Shown here piece by piece: positions 6,745 through 16,291 of a stretch of DNA of 64,000 nt; within the stretch, counting starts at the first letter, position 1, and each line of letters starts with the position of its first letter. The DNA lies in NCBI RefSeq assembly GCF_003719295.1, contig NZ_RFLW01000001.1:1258955-1322954 (forward strand). The letters run 5' to 3'. The stretch is from Haliea alexandrii (GTDB lineage Bacteria > Pseudomonadota > Gammaproteobacteria > Pseudomonadales > Halieaceae). The notes beneath the pieces are model-generated. The model searched no databases, was not told the origin of the DNA, and worked only from the letters and a program-made list of their open reading frames with translations. A program made the translations under genes and the position numbers.

Positions 6745-9700
6745 TCAGTGGCCGCGCTGCAGTTGGATATCGCCCATGTTCCGGGGTAAATACAGGGTCA
6801 GGGGCGGGTCGCCGTCCAGTGTCAGCGTCAGGGTGGCGCCGGTTGTTTCCAGCTTGGCCGCAGGTGCTGGTGTAATCGACTTGGTGGCGCTCCATTCCCC
6901 CGTGCGCATCGCCACGAGGAATTCCTGGGTTTCTGCCTGGCGCCCGGGTTGCAGCTCCAGGCGCCAGGCGCCGGGTTCGGCGCCACGCTCTTCGCGCTTG
7001 CGTTGCGCGACCGCCTGCACTGTGCCGTCCTCGTCGTAGTTCTTCTCATCGACGAAGTACTCAAGCCCGGGGCCGCCGATCGCGGTCAGGCTGGCGTCCT
7101 CCGGCAGCAGCACCCGGCCGTTTAGCGCGCCTCGCGGGCCCGACGAGGTGTGTGGCGCTGCGATACGAAAGTACGGGCCCCGCAGCTCGGGCTCCAGTTC
7201 GCTATGCAGTAACCACTTCTGTCGGAACGTGGCATCTTCCGTAGTGACCCGATCGTGGACGACGATCACGTGCGCGCGGCGGTCAAACACGAAGCTGCGC
7301 TGGTAGTGCCGAACCCGCTTGCTGCGCGCCGAGAAATCACCCGTGCCGGATGCGGCATTGGTGTAAGCCGGGGTGAGGTCCGCCACCACCCAGGACACGC
7401 CATCGGTATCGCCGTGGCGCACTTCACCGACAGTGCGGTAGTGCTCTCCTTGCTGTTGCCAGTGCACGTAATCCAGAGGCGCTGCGCGCCCCCAGCCCGA
7501 ACCCACGCGCCGCTGGCCGCCATCGTTGGCGATGACACGGCTCGGCTCACCTTCGGTTTTTGACGGCATGGGTGCGTCGTCCGCCGGGTCCGTTACCGTG
7601 ACCACATTGTGCGCAATGCTTTGATAGCTGTAGTTCAGGTGGTGCTCGGAGCCATAGCGGTTGTAGAGTCCACTGTCGAGCGCCAGGGGGCCGCTGCGGT
7701 AAATGGTGAAGGCGCCCTGATCGAGGTGGGAGTGCGACCAGAAGTTGTTCCCTGCGCGGAACGTGACGAAGGTGGCATCCGCTTCCCAGCTGGAGCGCGC
7801 CAGCAGCAAGCCGATGCCGTCGAACCAGCGGCTGGTGGGTTGCCGCTGCAGGGCTGTGTTATCGGCAAAGCTCGCCTGCGCCAGCGGGCCCCAGGGCCAG
7901 CCCAGTGGCACCGGTTGCTCCGGGGGGGAAGCCAGCGAATAGGCGGGGCGGTGTCCGGTCTCCAGTGCCAGGGGAGCCAGGTCGGGTATCCCGCGGCGGA
8001 AATACGCGGCATCACCGCTGCGTATATAGGTGCCATCCGGGCGCGTGCGGTGCAGCGCGAAGTCGGCAAAGCCGCGGATACCGGGTTCGCTGGCAAACAG
8101 GTCTTCCCCGGTCGCCGCGCGCCACAGGGCCGGCAGTTGGTAGATGGCCTGGCCGATGCCTATGCCGACATACTCCCCGCCTTCATGCCAGCCGCCGGTG
8201 GTCCCCATGACCTGCCGCCATACCGGGAGTACCCGGTGTCGCCAGTAGTCTGCCGTGAAGCGCATGCAGCTACCGTTGGCGCTGTCACCGTGGCTGGCGA
8301 TCGCGGCCATCATCAATGCCTGCAGGGGGCTGTTGTAAAGGTACACGTTGTAGGGTGACAGGGCGTACTTGTCGGTGATGACGTGCACCTGATACGCGCA
8401 GGCGGCTTCCACTTTGGTCAACAGGCTCTGCCGTTGTGCGGGTGTCCACAACGCGTGTAGCCAGTCGTAGGCGAGGGCCAGTGGCCGGGTTTGTTCGTGC
8501 CCGCGCCAGTCCGGATCCAGTGCCATCAGGTCGCCGTGCAGGGCCTGCAGATTCTGTGAGCCGGGTTCAACCCGCGCCAGCAGAATACGTGAATACAGCG
8601 CTCCGGTTGCGGCTCGCTTGCGGTGTTGCTCCCAGAAACCCGGGTTGTGTGCGCGCAGCAAGGCGATGTCTTCAGCGTCTGGCGCCGGCAGCCGGGGGTG
8701 CTGCTGTCGCCAGTCCGGAAAGGTGGGTGCTGGCAGGGTATCAATGCTGGGCAGTGCATAGGGCGGGAGTTCATCCCGGGCCAGGAGCATGTAGAGGCAG
8801 GCCAGAACAAGCACACTGCCCAAAGCGGCGGCACTGAGCAGCAAGCGTGTTCGCCGGCCCGGGAGCTGCCGCTGCGTGCGGGCACCGCGTCCAGGCCGCA
8901 CGCCGGGCTGGGCGGCGTGCGTGACGTGTTTGTCGGCATTCCCCCAGTGGTGGCCCCAGGGCCATGCCGAGGCCAGCCACCAGCCGCCTGCCGCCACCAG
9001 CGCATCGGTGAGGTCGGGGTAGCGGCCGGGTACGAACTGCTGCCACCATTCCAGGCCCAGGGTGCACGCTGCCACGGTAAACGCGAGCGCGGCTCGGGCT
9101 CCCCGGCTGCGGCTCCAGGGGTAGGTGACCCAGGCGAGGGCGATGAATACCCACACGGTTTCCAGCAGATTGACCACGCCGTACACGCTGTTGATGTGCC
9201 CGCGGAAGGGTATCCAGTTCACCGTGCGCAGGGCGGTATCACTGGCGCCCGGAAGCAGGGCATCGTGAATCTGGTAGGTAAGTAGCGACAGCAACAGCGT
9301 CCAGCGCAGGTAGCTTGGAGAGACAGTGCGCAACAACCAGAAAACGGGCACCAGGCAGGCAAGAGCCACCAGCGCCTCGGCCGACAACACCCGCCCTAAC
9401 ACCAGCACTTTTCCCAGCAGCACCGCAAGCAGCAGGCCGCACACCGAGATGAGCCGGCGCGGACCGGGCGAGAGAATGCTCAGTAGCAGTGTGCCCACCG
9501 CAAACAGCATCAGGGCGTAGCCGGTGACCTGGGCGCGGACCAGGGGCGTCTCTCCCAGCACCGTTGCTTTGAATGGGGCGAGACCGGCGCGCAGGTTGCC
9601 GATGTCCAGACTGGGTACCAGTGGTGCCCATTGCGCCAGCAACCAGCAACCCAGGGCCAGCAGGCCGAGCCTGCCCGCGGCTGGGTCTCGCAGCATGGTC

Positions 9701-10128
9701 AGTACACGCTGCCACAGGCTCCGTGAGAGTGGCAAGCGTACCGCCAGGCCCGCACCTAGCGCGCCGAGAAAACCACCGGCACTGTTCAGCAGTAGGTCTG
9801 CCAGCGAGCTGACGCGCCCCGGCAGATAGGTCTGCCCGAACTCCAGACTGGCGGAGAGCACAGCCGCGGAAACTGTTGCCAGCAGCAGGCGGCGTAGAAA
9901 CGCTCCGCGCAGGCACAGCATTGCCAGTAGCCCATAGGGCAGGTACACGATAAGGTTGAGGATGAAATCCGAGCGGGCCACGCGCCGAGGCCAATCCATG
10001 GCCATGAACGCTTGCCAGCCGCCCAGGGCCCAGTCCCAGCGGTCCAGCGGAAACCAGGTGCCATAAACCAGCAGCAGGCTGTAGCCGAGCCACAGCCAGG
10101 GGAAGTGCGAGCGGATCGGCGCTATCAC
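6745..10128 (-). CDS. VanZ-like membrane protein fused to a heparinase II/III-type polysaccharide lyase
   Basis: A 1127-residue protein. About residues 1-395 are a polytopic membrane region with two VanZ-like modules: the first ends around the FGQTYLPGRVSSLADLLLN motif, the second around LEWWQQFVPGRYPDLTDAL, the same motif repeated. A further membrane helix follows near 430-455. About residues 470-1127 resemble an alginate-lyase-like helical domain (HEGGEYVGIGIGQAIYQLP) and a heparinase II/III beta domain (FWSHSHLDQGAFTIYRSG). The lyase part probably faces the periplasm and cleaves the locus polysaccharide, perhaps for turnover or chain release. GTG 10128 has GGAG nine bases upstream. It lies 15 bases after the PrsR gene. 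Each half is recognisable; the fusion is unusual. Confidence 0.8.
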   Translation of the reverse strand: MIAPIRSHFPWLWLGYSLLLVYGTWFPLDRWDWALGGWQAFMAMDWPRRVARSDFILNLIVYLPYGLLAMLCLRGAFLRRLLLATVSAAVLSASLEFGQTYLPGRVSSLADLLLNSAGGFLGALGAGLAVRLPLSRSLWQRVLTMLRDPAAGRLGLLALGCWLLAQWAPLVPSLDIGNLRAGLAPFKATVLGETPLVRAQVTGYALMLFAVGTLLLSILSPGPRRLISVCGLLLAVLLGKVLVLGRVLSAEALVALACLVPVFWLLRTVSPSYLRWTLLLSLLTYQIHDALLPGASDTALRTVNWIPFRGHINSVYGVVNLLETVWVFIALAWVTYPWSRSRGARAALAFTVAACTLGLEWWQQFVPGRYPDLTDALVAAGGWWLASAWPWGHHWGNADKHVTHAAQPGVRPGRGARTQRQLPGRRTRLLLSAAALGSVLVLACLYMLLARDELPPYALPSIDTLPAPTFPDWRQQHPRLPAPDAEDIALLRAHNPGFWEQHRKRAATGALYSRILLARVEPGSQNLQALHGDLMALDPDWRGHEQTRPLALAYDWLHALWTPAQRQSLLTKVEAACAYQVHVITDKYALSPYNVYLYNSPLQALMMAAIASHGDSANGSCMRFTADYWRHRVLPVWRQVMGTTGGWHEGGEYVGIGIGQAIYQLPALWRAATGEDLFASEPGIRGFADFALHRTRPDGTYIRSGDAAYFRRGIPDLAPLALETGHRPAYSLASPPEQPVPLGWPWGPLAQASFADNTALQRQPTSRWFDGIGLLLARSSWEADATFVTFRAGNNFWSHSHLDQGAFTIYRSGPLALDSGLYNRYGSEHHLNYSYQSIAHNVVTVTDPADDAPMPSKTEGEPSRVIANDGGQRRVGSGWGRAAPLDYVHWQQQGEHYRTVGEVRHGDTDGVSWVVADLTPAYTNAASGTGDFSARSKRVRHYQRSFVFDRRAHVIVVHDRVTTEDATFRQKWLLHSELEPELRGPYFRIAAPHTSSGPRGALNGRVLLPEDASLTAIGGPGLEYFVDEKNYDEDGTVQAVAQRKREERGAEPGAWRLELQPGRQAETQEFLVAMRTGEWSATKSITPAPAAKLETTGATLTLTLDGDPPLTLYLPRNMGDIQLQRGH

Positions 10129-10143
10129 CGTGGCGTGCTCCGG

Positions 10144-11502
10144 TTACTTGAGGCCGTATTTTTCCAGCATGGTATAGAGGGTGGGCCGGGTGACACCGAG
10201 CAGCGCGGCCGCCTCGGAGACATTGTCGCCGGCGTGGCCCAGGGCACGGATAATGGCGCCGCGCTCGGCAGTATCGCGTACTTGCCGCAGGTTGAGGGGT
10301 AGCGCGTCTTCACTGGCGTCTACATCCAGCTCCAGATCCTCCGCTGTCACCTGGGAGCCGTCCGCCATGATGGCTGCGCGCTTCACCCGGCTTTCCAGCT
10401 CGCGCACGTTACCCGGCCAGCTGTAGCGTTCGATGGCCTCCAGCGCGGCGGCGTCAAAGCTGCGACCCCCGTTGCCCAGTTCACTGGAAAAACGCGCCAG
10501 AAACGCCTTGGCCAGTACGGCGGTGTCGCCGGTGCGATCTTTCAGGGCGGGAATCTTTATTGTCATTTCGCTGACGCGGTAATAGAGGTCCTCTCGAAAG
10601 CGCCCCTCCTTCATCTGCTCTTCCAGATTCTGGTGCGTTGCGCAGACGATGCGCACGTCGACGGGGATTTCCTTGCGCCCGCCAATGCGTTCCACCACGC
10701 GCTCCTGCAGGAAGCGCAGCAGCTTGGCCTGCAGCTCCAGCGGCAGGTCGCCGATTTCGTCGAGAAACAGCGTGCCCTCGTTGGCGTACTCGATCTTGCC
10801 GATGGTTTGCTGGTTGGCACCTGTGAAGGCACCTTTTTCATAGCCGAACAGTTCGCTTTCCAGCAGGTTCTCGGGAATGGCGGCACAGTTAATGGCCACC
10901 ATGCGCTTGCCGGCTCTCGGGCTGAGCTCGTGCAGGGCGCGGGCAAAGCGCTCCTTGCCGGTGCCGCTCGCCCCCAAGAGCAACGTGGTAATGTCGGTCG
11001 GCGCGATTTTCTCCACCGTGCGACACACCTTCAGCATCTCCGGGCTCACCGCGATGATATCCCGCAGCGGCATGTTTTCACTGGCCTTCTGCAGGCGCAG
11101 GTTTTCCCGCTCCAGCGCGTAGACGTGGTAGGCACGGTCTACCAGCATGGCCAATAGTTCCGGGTCAGCGGGTTTCTGGTGGAAGTCCCAGGCGCCGCCG
11201 GCAATCGCTTTCACCGCGTTGGCGCGGTCGTTGTCACCGGTCACCACAATGACCTTGGTTTCCGGTGCCAGGCTCAGTACCTCGCGCAGTGTCGCCAGGC
11301 CCTCGGTGACGCCACCGGGGTCGGGCGGCAGGCCCAGGTCGAGCAGCACGACACCGGGTTCAAAGCGGCGCAGGGCGGCGATGGCTTCACTGCGGTCGCC
11401 GGCAATAGCCACCTCGTAGCCGTCGAAGGCCCAGCGCAGTTGACTCTGCAGGCCTTTGTCGTCTTCCACCACCAGCAGGTGTTTGCTTTGTGTCTTTGCC
11501 AT
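10144..11502 (-). CDS. prsR: PrsR, PEP-CTERM system sigma-54 response regulator
   Basis: NtrC-type regulator. Receiver domain (about 1-120) with phospho-acceptor D55 in GVVLLDLGL. AAA+ domain with Walker A GASGTGKE, the sigma-54 contact loop GAFTGA and an FLDEIGDL Walker B. A C-terminal Fis-type helix-turn-helix (SEAAALLGVTRPTLYTML) ends the protein at 452 residues. It should activate RpoN promoters, and a perfect one precedes the PEP-CTERM gene at 60.2 kb. It follows PrsK by 11 bases in the same transcript. In Zoogloea this pair with RpoN is known to control PEP-CTERM genes and flocculation. Confidence 0.95.
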   Translation of the reverse strand: MAKTQSKHLLVVEDDKGLQSQLRWAFDGYEVAIAGDRSEAIAALRRFEPGVVLLDLGLPPDPGGVTEGLATLREVLSLAPETKVIVVTGDNDRANAVKAIAGGAWDFHQKPADPELLAMLVDRAYHVYALERENLRLQKASENMPLRDIIAVSPEMLKVCRTVEKIAPTDITTLLLGASGTGKERFARALHELSPRAGKRMVAINCAAIPENLLESELFGYEKGAFTGANQQTIGKIEYANEGTLFLDEIGDLPLELQAKLLRFLQERVVERIGGRKEIPVDVRIVCATHQNLEEQMKEGRFREDLYYRVSEMTIKIPALKDRTGDTAVLAKAFLARFSSELGNGGRSFDAAALEAIERYSWPGNVRELESRVKRAAIMADGSQVTAEDLELDVDASEDALPLNLRQVRDTAERGAIIRALGHAGDNVSEAAALLGVTRPTLYTMLEKYGLK

Positions 11503-11513
11503 GTCGAGTCCGG

Positions 11514-13619
11514 TTATTCAGTGTTGGTCGCGGGTTGCGCGCCGTCGATTGGGTGCACTTGTGAATCGGCTGCACCGGATTGCGGCAGGGTCACGCGGAA
11601 GCAGCTGCCAACCCCCGGTTCACTCTCCACGCTGATATCTCCCCCCAGTTGCCGGATGTACTCCCGGCTCTCAAAAGCGCCAATCCCCATGCCAGTGAGC
11701 CCCTTGGTGGACTCGAACGGTCGAAACAGGCGCAGCCGCAGAAAATCGGCATCCATGCCGCGCCCGCTGTCGCGTATCGCAACAACGACCTGCCCCGCGC
11801 TCGTGATGACGTCCACGTTGACCGCGCCATCGGCCGGCGTGGCCTCCTGCGCATTCTGGATCAGGTGGTTGAACACCGTGGCCAGGCGCTCACTGTCCGC
11901 TTCCACGTGCACCGCATGGGTCGGGGGTTGCAGGCTGGGTGCAGGGCGCACGCTGCTTCTGCCACTGACGACCTGTTGCAGCAGCGGCCCCAGTTCGACA
12001 TTCCCTGCGCTGGCGCTGCGCAACCCGCTGCGCATCTGCTCCATCAGGCGCTGCATCCGTGCTACCGAGTTGTCGACGGTGGAGATCATATCGTCGATAA
12101 AAGCGGGATTGTGGCGGTGCTTGGCCGCATTGGACACGATAAGCGACTGCTGCGCCAGAATGTTCTTCAGGTCGTGTACAACATAGGCAGATAAACGGTT
12201 GAAGGCGTCGAACTGTCGTGCCTCCACCAGCGCCTGGCTGGCAAGGTGCTGGGCGAGGTGGCTTGCCGCCTGCCGGCCCGCCGTTTTCAGCAGGTCGCGG
12301 TCCTCCCAGTTGATGGTGTCCTTGAGTGCGGATTTGCGCAGCATCAACACGCCCTCCAGACGGTCGCGAAACACGAGGGGGATAATGAGCCAAAGGGTTT
12401 CATCCTGTTGCAGCCAGGCGGGCAGCTGCAGATCCACGTACAGGTCGGGAGAGCTGCGCCATTCCTGCAGGTTGACCACCCAATCCGTGCGCTGTAGCCA
12501 GGCGGGCAAATTTCCCAGGCCTTCATTCGCATCCTCTGGAATACTCATTTCCCAGTGTGCCAGCAAGCGCAGGGGCTGACCCTCGCTGCCGCCCCAGAGC
12601 AAACCCGCACGGCTTTCCACCAGCGGTGCCATGGTGCGAATAATGCCTTCGGCCACGTCTTCGTTCAGGCTCGCGAGCGCCCCGGTAAACTTGAGCCATT
12701 CCTCCCGGTAGTCGTAGCGGTAGCTGAAGAAGTGCTTGCTGAGTTGCACACGCAGCAGCGCCCGCAGGCGTCCGGAGAACAGCAGACTGAACAGTAGCGT
12801 TGCCGCCGCGACCAGAAACGTCAGCTGCAGCACCGTGCCCCAGCTGCCGCCCATGAATTTGAGGAAGTAGCCGATGGCCGCCATGCCCAGCAGGTAAATG
12901 CCTGCCCCCACCAACGTGACTGTGTGGAACACCACTTGACGCGACACCTGCAACTTTCCGCGCCATGAGCTGTAGCGTGCAAAGGCAATGCCCAGCGCCG
13001 GTGTAACCACGGCGTTAACCAGCCCGCGCGCCTGCCAAAGGTCGGGGTCCAGGCGGCGGAACAGCAGCGCTTCCGAATACATGAAGAAGTCCCAGGCCGC
13101 GATGGCACCGAGGCTGAAACAGAGGAATTTCAGCGACCAGCGCTCGGCTGTTGAGGCGTTGCGGTAGAGCTGCTCGACGATAAGTAGTGTGCCGAGGGCG
13201 AACGCCAGCCACAGGGCGAGAGTGGCCTCATAGCCGATTACCGAACCCAGAAGTGGCGCCAGCATGGGCGCCATCACCACAACCAACGCCAGCGCCGCGC
13301 CGCAGCAGAACAGTGGCCGCCAGTCGCGACCGCGCAGGGTCAGCAGTGCGCCGTCGGTTTGCAGGCCCAGCAGCTGCAACAGGAAATACACCCACGCGAT
13401 GTTTCGCACCAGCTCAGCCACCTGTATCAGCTGCACCGGGGGATAGTCGGCCAGTGTGCCAAGGCCGACGATAGCCGACCACAGCGCGGAGGCCGTGCAG
13501 GCCAGAAACAGGCTGGTGCCCAGTGGTCGCACGCGCCATTGGAACACCAGCAGCAGTGCCAGCAGTGCGAAACTGACGGCGGCAACCAGGTAGGTAATCA
13601 GGCCGATGTTGCCTGTCAT
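11514..13619 (-). CDS. prsK: PrsK, PEP-CTERM system sensor histidine kinase
   Basis: Membrane histidine kinase of about 701 residues. The N-terminal third is a bundle of about eight to ten membrane helices. A GAF-like segment follows (about 320-470), then the phospho-acceptor H482 in VVHDLKNILAQ and a HATPase domain with N box (HLIQNAQEA), D-x-G (RDSGRGMD) and the late G box (GLTGMGIGAF). I use ATG 13619; an upstream in-frame extension to 13757 is polar and not membrane-like. It is coupled to PrsR and divergent from the epimerase gene at 13816. The signal it senses is unknown. Confidence 0.93.
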   Translation of the reverse strand: MTGNIGLITYLVAAVSFALLALLLVFQWRVRPLGTSLFLACTASALWSAIVGLGTLADYPPVQLIQVAELVRNIAWVYFLLQLLGLQTDGALLTLRGRDWRPLFCCGAALALVVVMAPMLAPLLGSVIGYEATLALWLAFALGTLLIVEQLYRNASTAERWSLKFLCFSLGAIAAWDFFMYSEALLFRRLDPDLWQARGLVNAVVTPALGIAFARYSSWRGKLQVSRQVVFHTVTLVGAGIYLLGMAAIGYFLKFMGGSWGTVLQLTFLVAAATLLFSLLFSGRLRALLRVQLSKHFFSYRYDYREEWLKFTGALASLNEDVAEGIIRTMAPLVESRAGLLWGGSEGQPLRLLAHWEMSIPEDANEGLGNLPAWLQRTDWVVNLQEWRSSPDLYVDLQLPAWLQQDETLWLIIPLVFRDRLEGVLMLRKSALKDTINWEDRDLLKTAGRQAASHLAQHLASQALVEARQFDAFNRLSAYVVHDLKNILAQQSLIVSNAAKHRHNPAFIDDMISTVDNSVARMQRLMEQMRSGLRSASAGNVELGPLLQQVVSGRSSVRPAPSLQPPTHAVHVEADSERLATVFNHLIQNAQEATPADGAVNVDVITSAGQVVVAIRDSGRGMDADFLRLRLFRPFESTKGLTGMGIGAFESREYIRQLGGDISVESEPGVGSCFRVTLPQSGAADSQVHPIDGAQPATNTE

Positions 13620-13815
13620 GTGCTTGTCGTACTCCCCGCGCAAACTGCCCCCGAGTCGCCGTTGGCGACCAAGGGCATGGCCGTAATGTCGTCCAGACCT
13701 TATACTCAGTGTAACGGTGTGTAAATGTCGACGCTGTATAGATGCCAAACGCCGCACACTTCAAGACTAACAACCGTGTGTGGATTCGCGTGTTCGGGAT
13801 GGGGAAACGTGGGGA

Positions 13816-14841
13816 ATGACAACACTGGAAGCAACGGAGGGCAGCCTGCGTGCAAGCCCGGCCACCTGGCTGGTGACGGGGGCGGCGGGCTTTATTGGTT
13901 CTCACCTTTGCCAGCGGCTGCTGCAGTTGGGGCAGCGGGTGCGCGCGCTGGATAACTTCGCCACGGGCCACCAACACAATATTGATGCCTTTTTAGAGGA
14001 AGCGGCCGGCGCGGGAACGTTTGAATTCATCGAGGGAGATATCCGTTCACTGGCAGACTGCAGGCGCGCGGTAGAAGGTGCGCATTACGTGCTGCACGAG
14101 GCTGCGCTGGGTAGCGTGCCGAGGTCACTGGAGGACCCCCTCCTGACCAATGCCGCCAATATCGACGGCTTCATTAATATGCTGGTAGCGGCGCGTGACG
14201 CCGGCGTGAGGCGGTTTGTGTATGCGGCATCGTCTTCCACCTACGGTGATCATCCGGGCCTGCCCAAGGTCGAGGACGAGATTGGCAAACCGTTGTCACC
14301 CTACGCCGTTACCAAGTACGTCAACGAACTCTACGCTGATGTGTTCGGACGTGCCTACGGCATGCAGACCATTGGCCTGCGCTATTTCAATGTGTTCGGC
14401 CCGCGGCAGGATCCCGAGGGTGCCTATGCCGCAGTCATTCCACGCTGGTTTGGCGAGTTGACAGCCGGGCAGCGCTGCCAGATCAATGGCGATGGCGAAA
14501 CCTCACGCGATTTCTGCTTCATCGACAATGTCGTGCAGGCCAACGTGCTGGCCGCCACAGCGGATTCCCCGGAGGCGGTGAACCAGGTGTACAACGTGGC
14601 CTTTGGCGGACGCACCACGCTCAACGAGTTGTACTACGGCATACGCGACCTGCTCAGCGCGCGTCAGCCGGAACTGGCGACGCTGGAGCCGGTGTATGGG
14701 GCGTTCCGGGACGGCGATGTGCGCCATTCGCAGGCCGACATCAGTAAAGCTGGGCAGCTTCTCGGGTATACGCCTGCCTTTGACGTTGGCGAGGGACTGG
14801 CACGTACGGCAGCGTGGTTTATGGGGCAGTCTTCCAAATGA
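13816..14841 (+). CDS. UDP-N-acetylglucosamine/glucuronate 4-epimerase (TviC/WbpP type)
   Basis: Short-chain-dehydrogenase-type epimerase of 341 residues. NAD is bound by [11 protein letters not shown] near the N-terminus; the catalytic set is AASSSTYGD and [14 protein letters not shown] (YxxxK). The length and the SPYAVTK region fit the TviC/WbpP group, which interconverts UDP-GlcNAc(A) and UDP-GalNAc(A). The start is ATG 13816, after GGGGAAACGTGGGGA. Its end overlaps the dehydrogenase gene (ATGA). The two together would make UDP-GalNAcA, as in Vi antigen synthesis. Confidence 0.88.
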   Translation: MTTLEATEGSLRASPATWLVTGAAGFIGSHLCQRLLQLGQRVRALDNFATGHQHNIDAFLEEAAGAGTFEFIEGDIRSLADCRRAVEGAHYVLHEAALGSVPRSLEDPLLTNAANIDGFINMLVAARDAGVRRFVYAASSSTYGDHPGLPKVEDEIGKPLSPYAVTKYVNELYADVFGRAYGMQTIGLRYFNVFGPRQDPEGAYAAVIPRWFGELTAGQRCQINGDGETSRDFCFIDNVVQANVLAATADSPEAVNQVYNVAFGGRTTLNELYYGIRDLLSARQPELATLEPVYGAFRDGDVRHSQADISKAGQLLGYTPAFDVGEGLARTAAWFMGQSSK

Positions 14842-16166
14842 GCGATTCATCCATGCAAGAAACCGTAGCAATTGTCGGCCTGGGCTATGTGGGCCTGCCG
14901 CTGGCCGTGGCGTTTGGTCGCACCCGTCGGACGATCGGCTTCGACCTGAATACGCGCAAACTCGCGCACTACCGGGCGGGGCATGACCCCAGCGGCGAGG
15001 TGTCCCCCCAGGCACTCGCCTCCGCTTCGCAGCTTGAGTTCACCAGCGAAGCTTCGGCACTGGCCGAGGCAACTATTATCATTGTGGTGGTGCCTACCCC
15101 CATCGATCACGCCCATCGTCCCGACCTCAGTCCACTGGAGGGGGCTTCGCGCGCTGTGGCAGAGCACCTGCGCCCGGGCACGGTGGTTATCTACGAGTCC
15201 ACCGTTTACCCGGGGTGTACCGAGGAAGTCTGCGTCCCGCTACTGGAGGCGGGCTCTGGCCTGAGCTGGGCGGGTCGCAGTGGCGAGGATGTGGCCGGCG
15301 ACAGCGGGTTCTTCATCGGTTACTCCCCCGAACGCATCAATCCGGGTGACAAGGTGCACCGCCTGGAAACCATCACTAAAGTGGTATCCGGCGACACACC
15401 CGCAACGCTGGAGCGTGTGGCCCAACTCTACGAGACGGTGGTGGAAGTGGGTGTGCATCGCGCCGCCAGTGTGAAGGTGGCAGAGGCGGCCAAGGTCATC
15501 GAGAATACCCAGCGCGACCTCAATATTGCCTTGATGAACGAGCTGGCGATGATTTTCAACAAGCTGGGTATCGATACGCTGGATGTGCTGGAGGCGGCGG
15601 GCACCAAGTGGAATTTCCTGCCGTTTCGGCCTGGCCTGGTGGGAGGTCACTGCATCGGTGTCGACCCCTACTACCTGACCTACAAGGCGGAAAGTGCAGG
15701 CTACCATCCGCAGGTGGTGCTCGGCGGGCGCAAGACCAATGACGGTATGGGCAAGTTCATTGCCGAGCAGACCGTCAAGCAGCTGGTGAGCCGCGGCCAT
15801 CCGGTGGCAGGCGCCCGGGTGACGGTGCTCGGCCTCACCTTCAAGGAGAACTGTCCGGATCTGCGCAACTCCCGTGTGGAGGATATTATCCGCGAACTGC
15901 AGGATTACTGCTGTGACGTGAGCGTACACGACCCCTTGGCCGATGCGGCAGAAGCCGAAGAAGAGTACGGCATTGAGCTGGTGACCTGGGAGGCGCTGAC
16001 GCCTGCGCATGCAGTGGTGTTCGCCGTACCGCACACTGAGTATGTCGACAAGGGAATGGCGCTGGTCACGCCCATTCTGGCGCCGGGCGGTGTTGTGGTT
16101 GATGTAAAGGGAGTGCTTGACCGGAATGCGGCCGCCGAGGCCGGGCTGGCGCTCTGGCGGCTGTAA
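14838..16166 (+). CDS. UDP-N-acetyl-D-hexosamine 6-dehydrogenase (TviB/WbpO type)
   Basis: Nucleotide-sugar dehydrogenase of the UDP-Glc/GDP-Man DH family that oxidises C6 of UDP-HexNAc to the uronic acid with two NAD. N-terminal Rossmann motif [13 protein letters not shown]; central dimer domain with [20 protein letters not shown]; catalytic cysteine in [12 protein letters not shown]-terminal UDP-binding domain with [19 protein letters not shown] 14838 overlaps the epimerase stop; ATG 14853 is a possible alternative. About 442 residues, normal for the family. Confidence 0.92.
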   Translation: MSDSSMQETVAIVGLGYVGLPLAVAFGRTRRTIGFDLNTRKLAHYRAGHDPSGEVSPQALASASQLEFTSEASALAEATIIIVVVPTPIDHAHRPDLSPLEGASRAVAEHLRPGTVVIYESTVYPGCTEEVCVPLLEAGSGLSWAGRSGEDVAGDSGFFIGYSPERINPGDKVHRLETITKVVSGDTPATLERVAQLYETVVEVGVHRAASVKVAEAAKVIENTQRDLNIALMNELAMIFNKLGIDTLDVLEAAGTKWNFLPFRPGLVGGHCIGVDPYYLTYKAESAGYHPQVVLGGRKTNDGMGKFIAEQTVKQLVSRGHPVAGARVTVLGLTFKENCPDLRNSRVEDIIRELQDYCCDVSVHDPLADAAEAEEEYGIELVTWEALTPAHAVVFAVPHTEYVDKGMALVTPILAPGGVVVDVKGVLDRNAAAEAGLALWRL

Positions 16167-16198
16167 GTCAGCGGTCACGCGCCTTGAACTGGTTCACA

Positions 16199-16234
16199 GT
16201 ACCGCAAGTCAAGGCATATGTTACCTTGCGGTAC
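16199..16234. promoter_or_regulatory. Perfect inverted repeat GTACCGCAAG-N16-CTTGCGGTAC with a promoter-like -10
   Basis: Both 10-base arms match exactly (16199-16208 and 16225-16234). The right arm overlaps a good -10 hexamer, TACAAT at 16232-16237; no clear -35 box is seen 17 bases upstream, which fits an activated promoter. The site lies in the only sizeable gap of the export operon, 58-93 bases before the ATPase gene. I read it as an operator for the 16-40 kb operon. It could also fold as a hairpin, but there is no T-run. Confidence 0.45.
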
Positions 16235-16291
16235 AATCCCTTTGCCTGCACCATTGGGGGCATAACGAGTAACCCGTAGAGACGCGTCGCC

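Noticed and set aside
11179-12186. 335-codon plus-strand frame opposite PrsR and PrsK
   Set aside because: Crosses the junction of two clear minus-strand signalling genes; no motif of its own.
16168-16291. Search for a sigma-54 promoter before the export operon
   Set aside because: No TGG-N8-TTGC on the plus strand in this gap, so direct PrsR control of the export operon is not supported by sequence.
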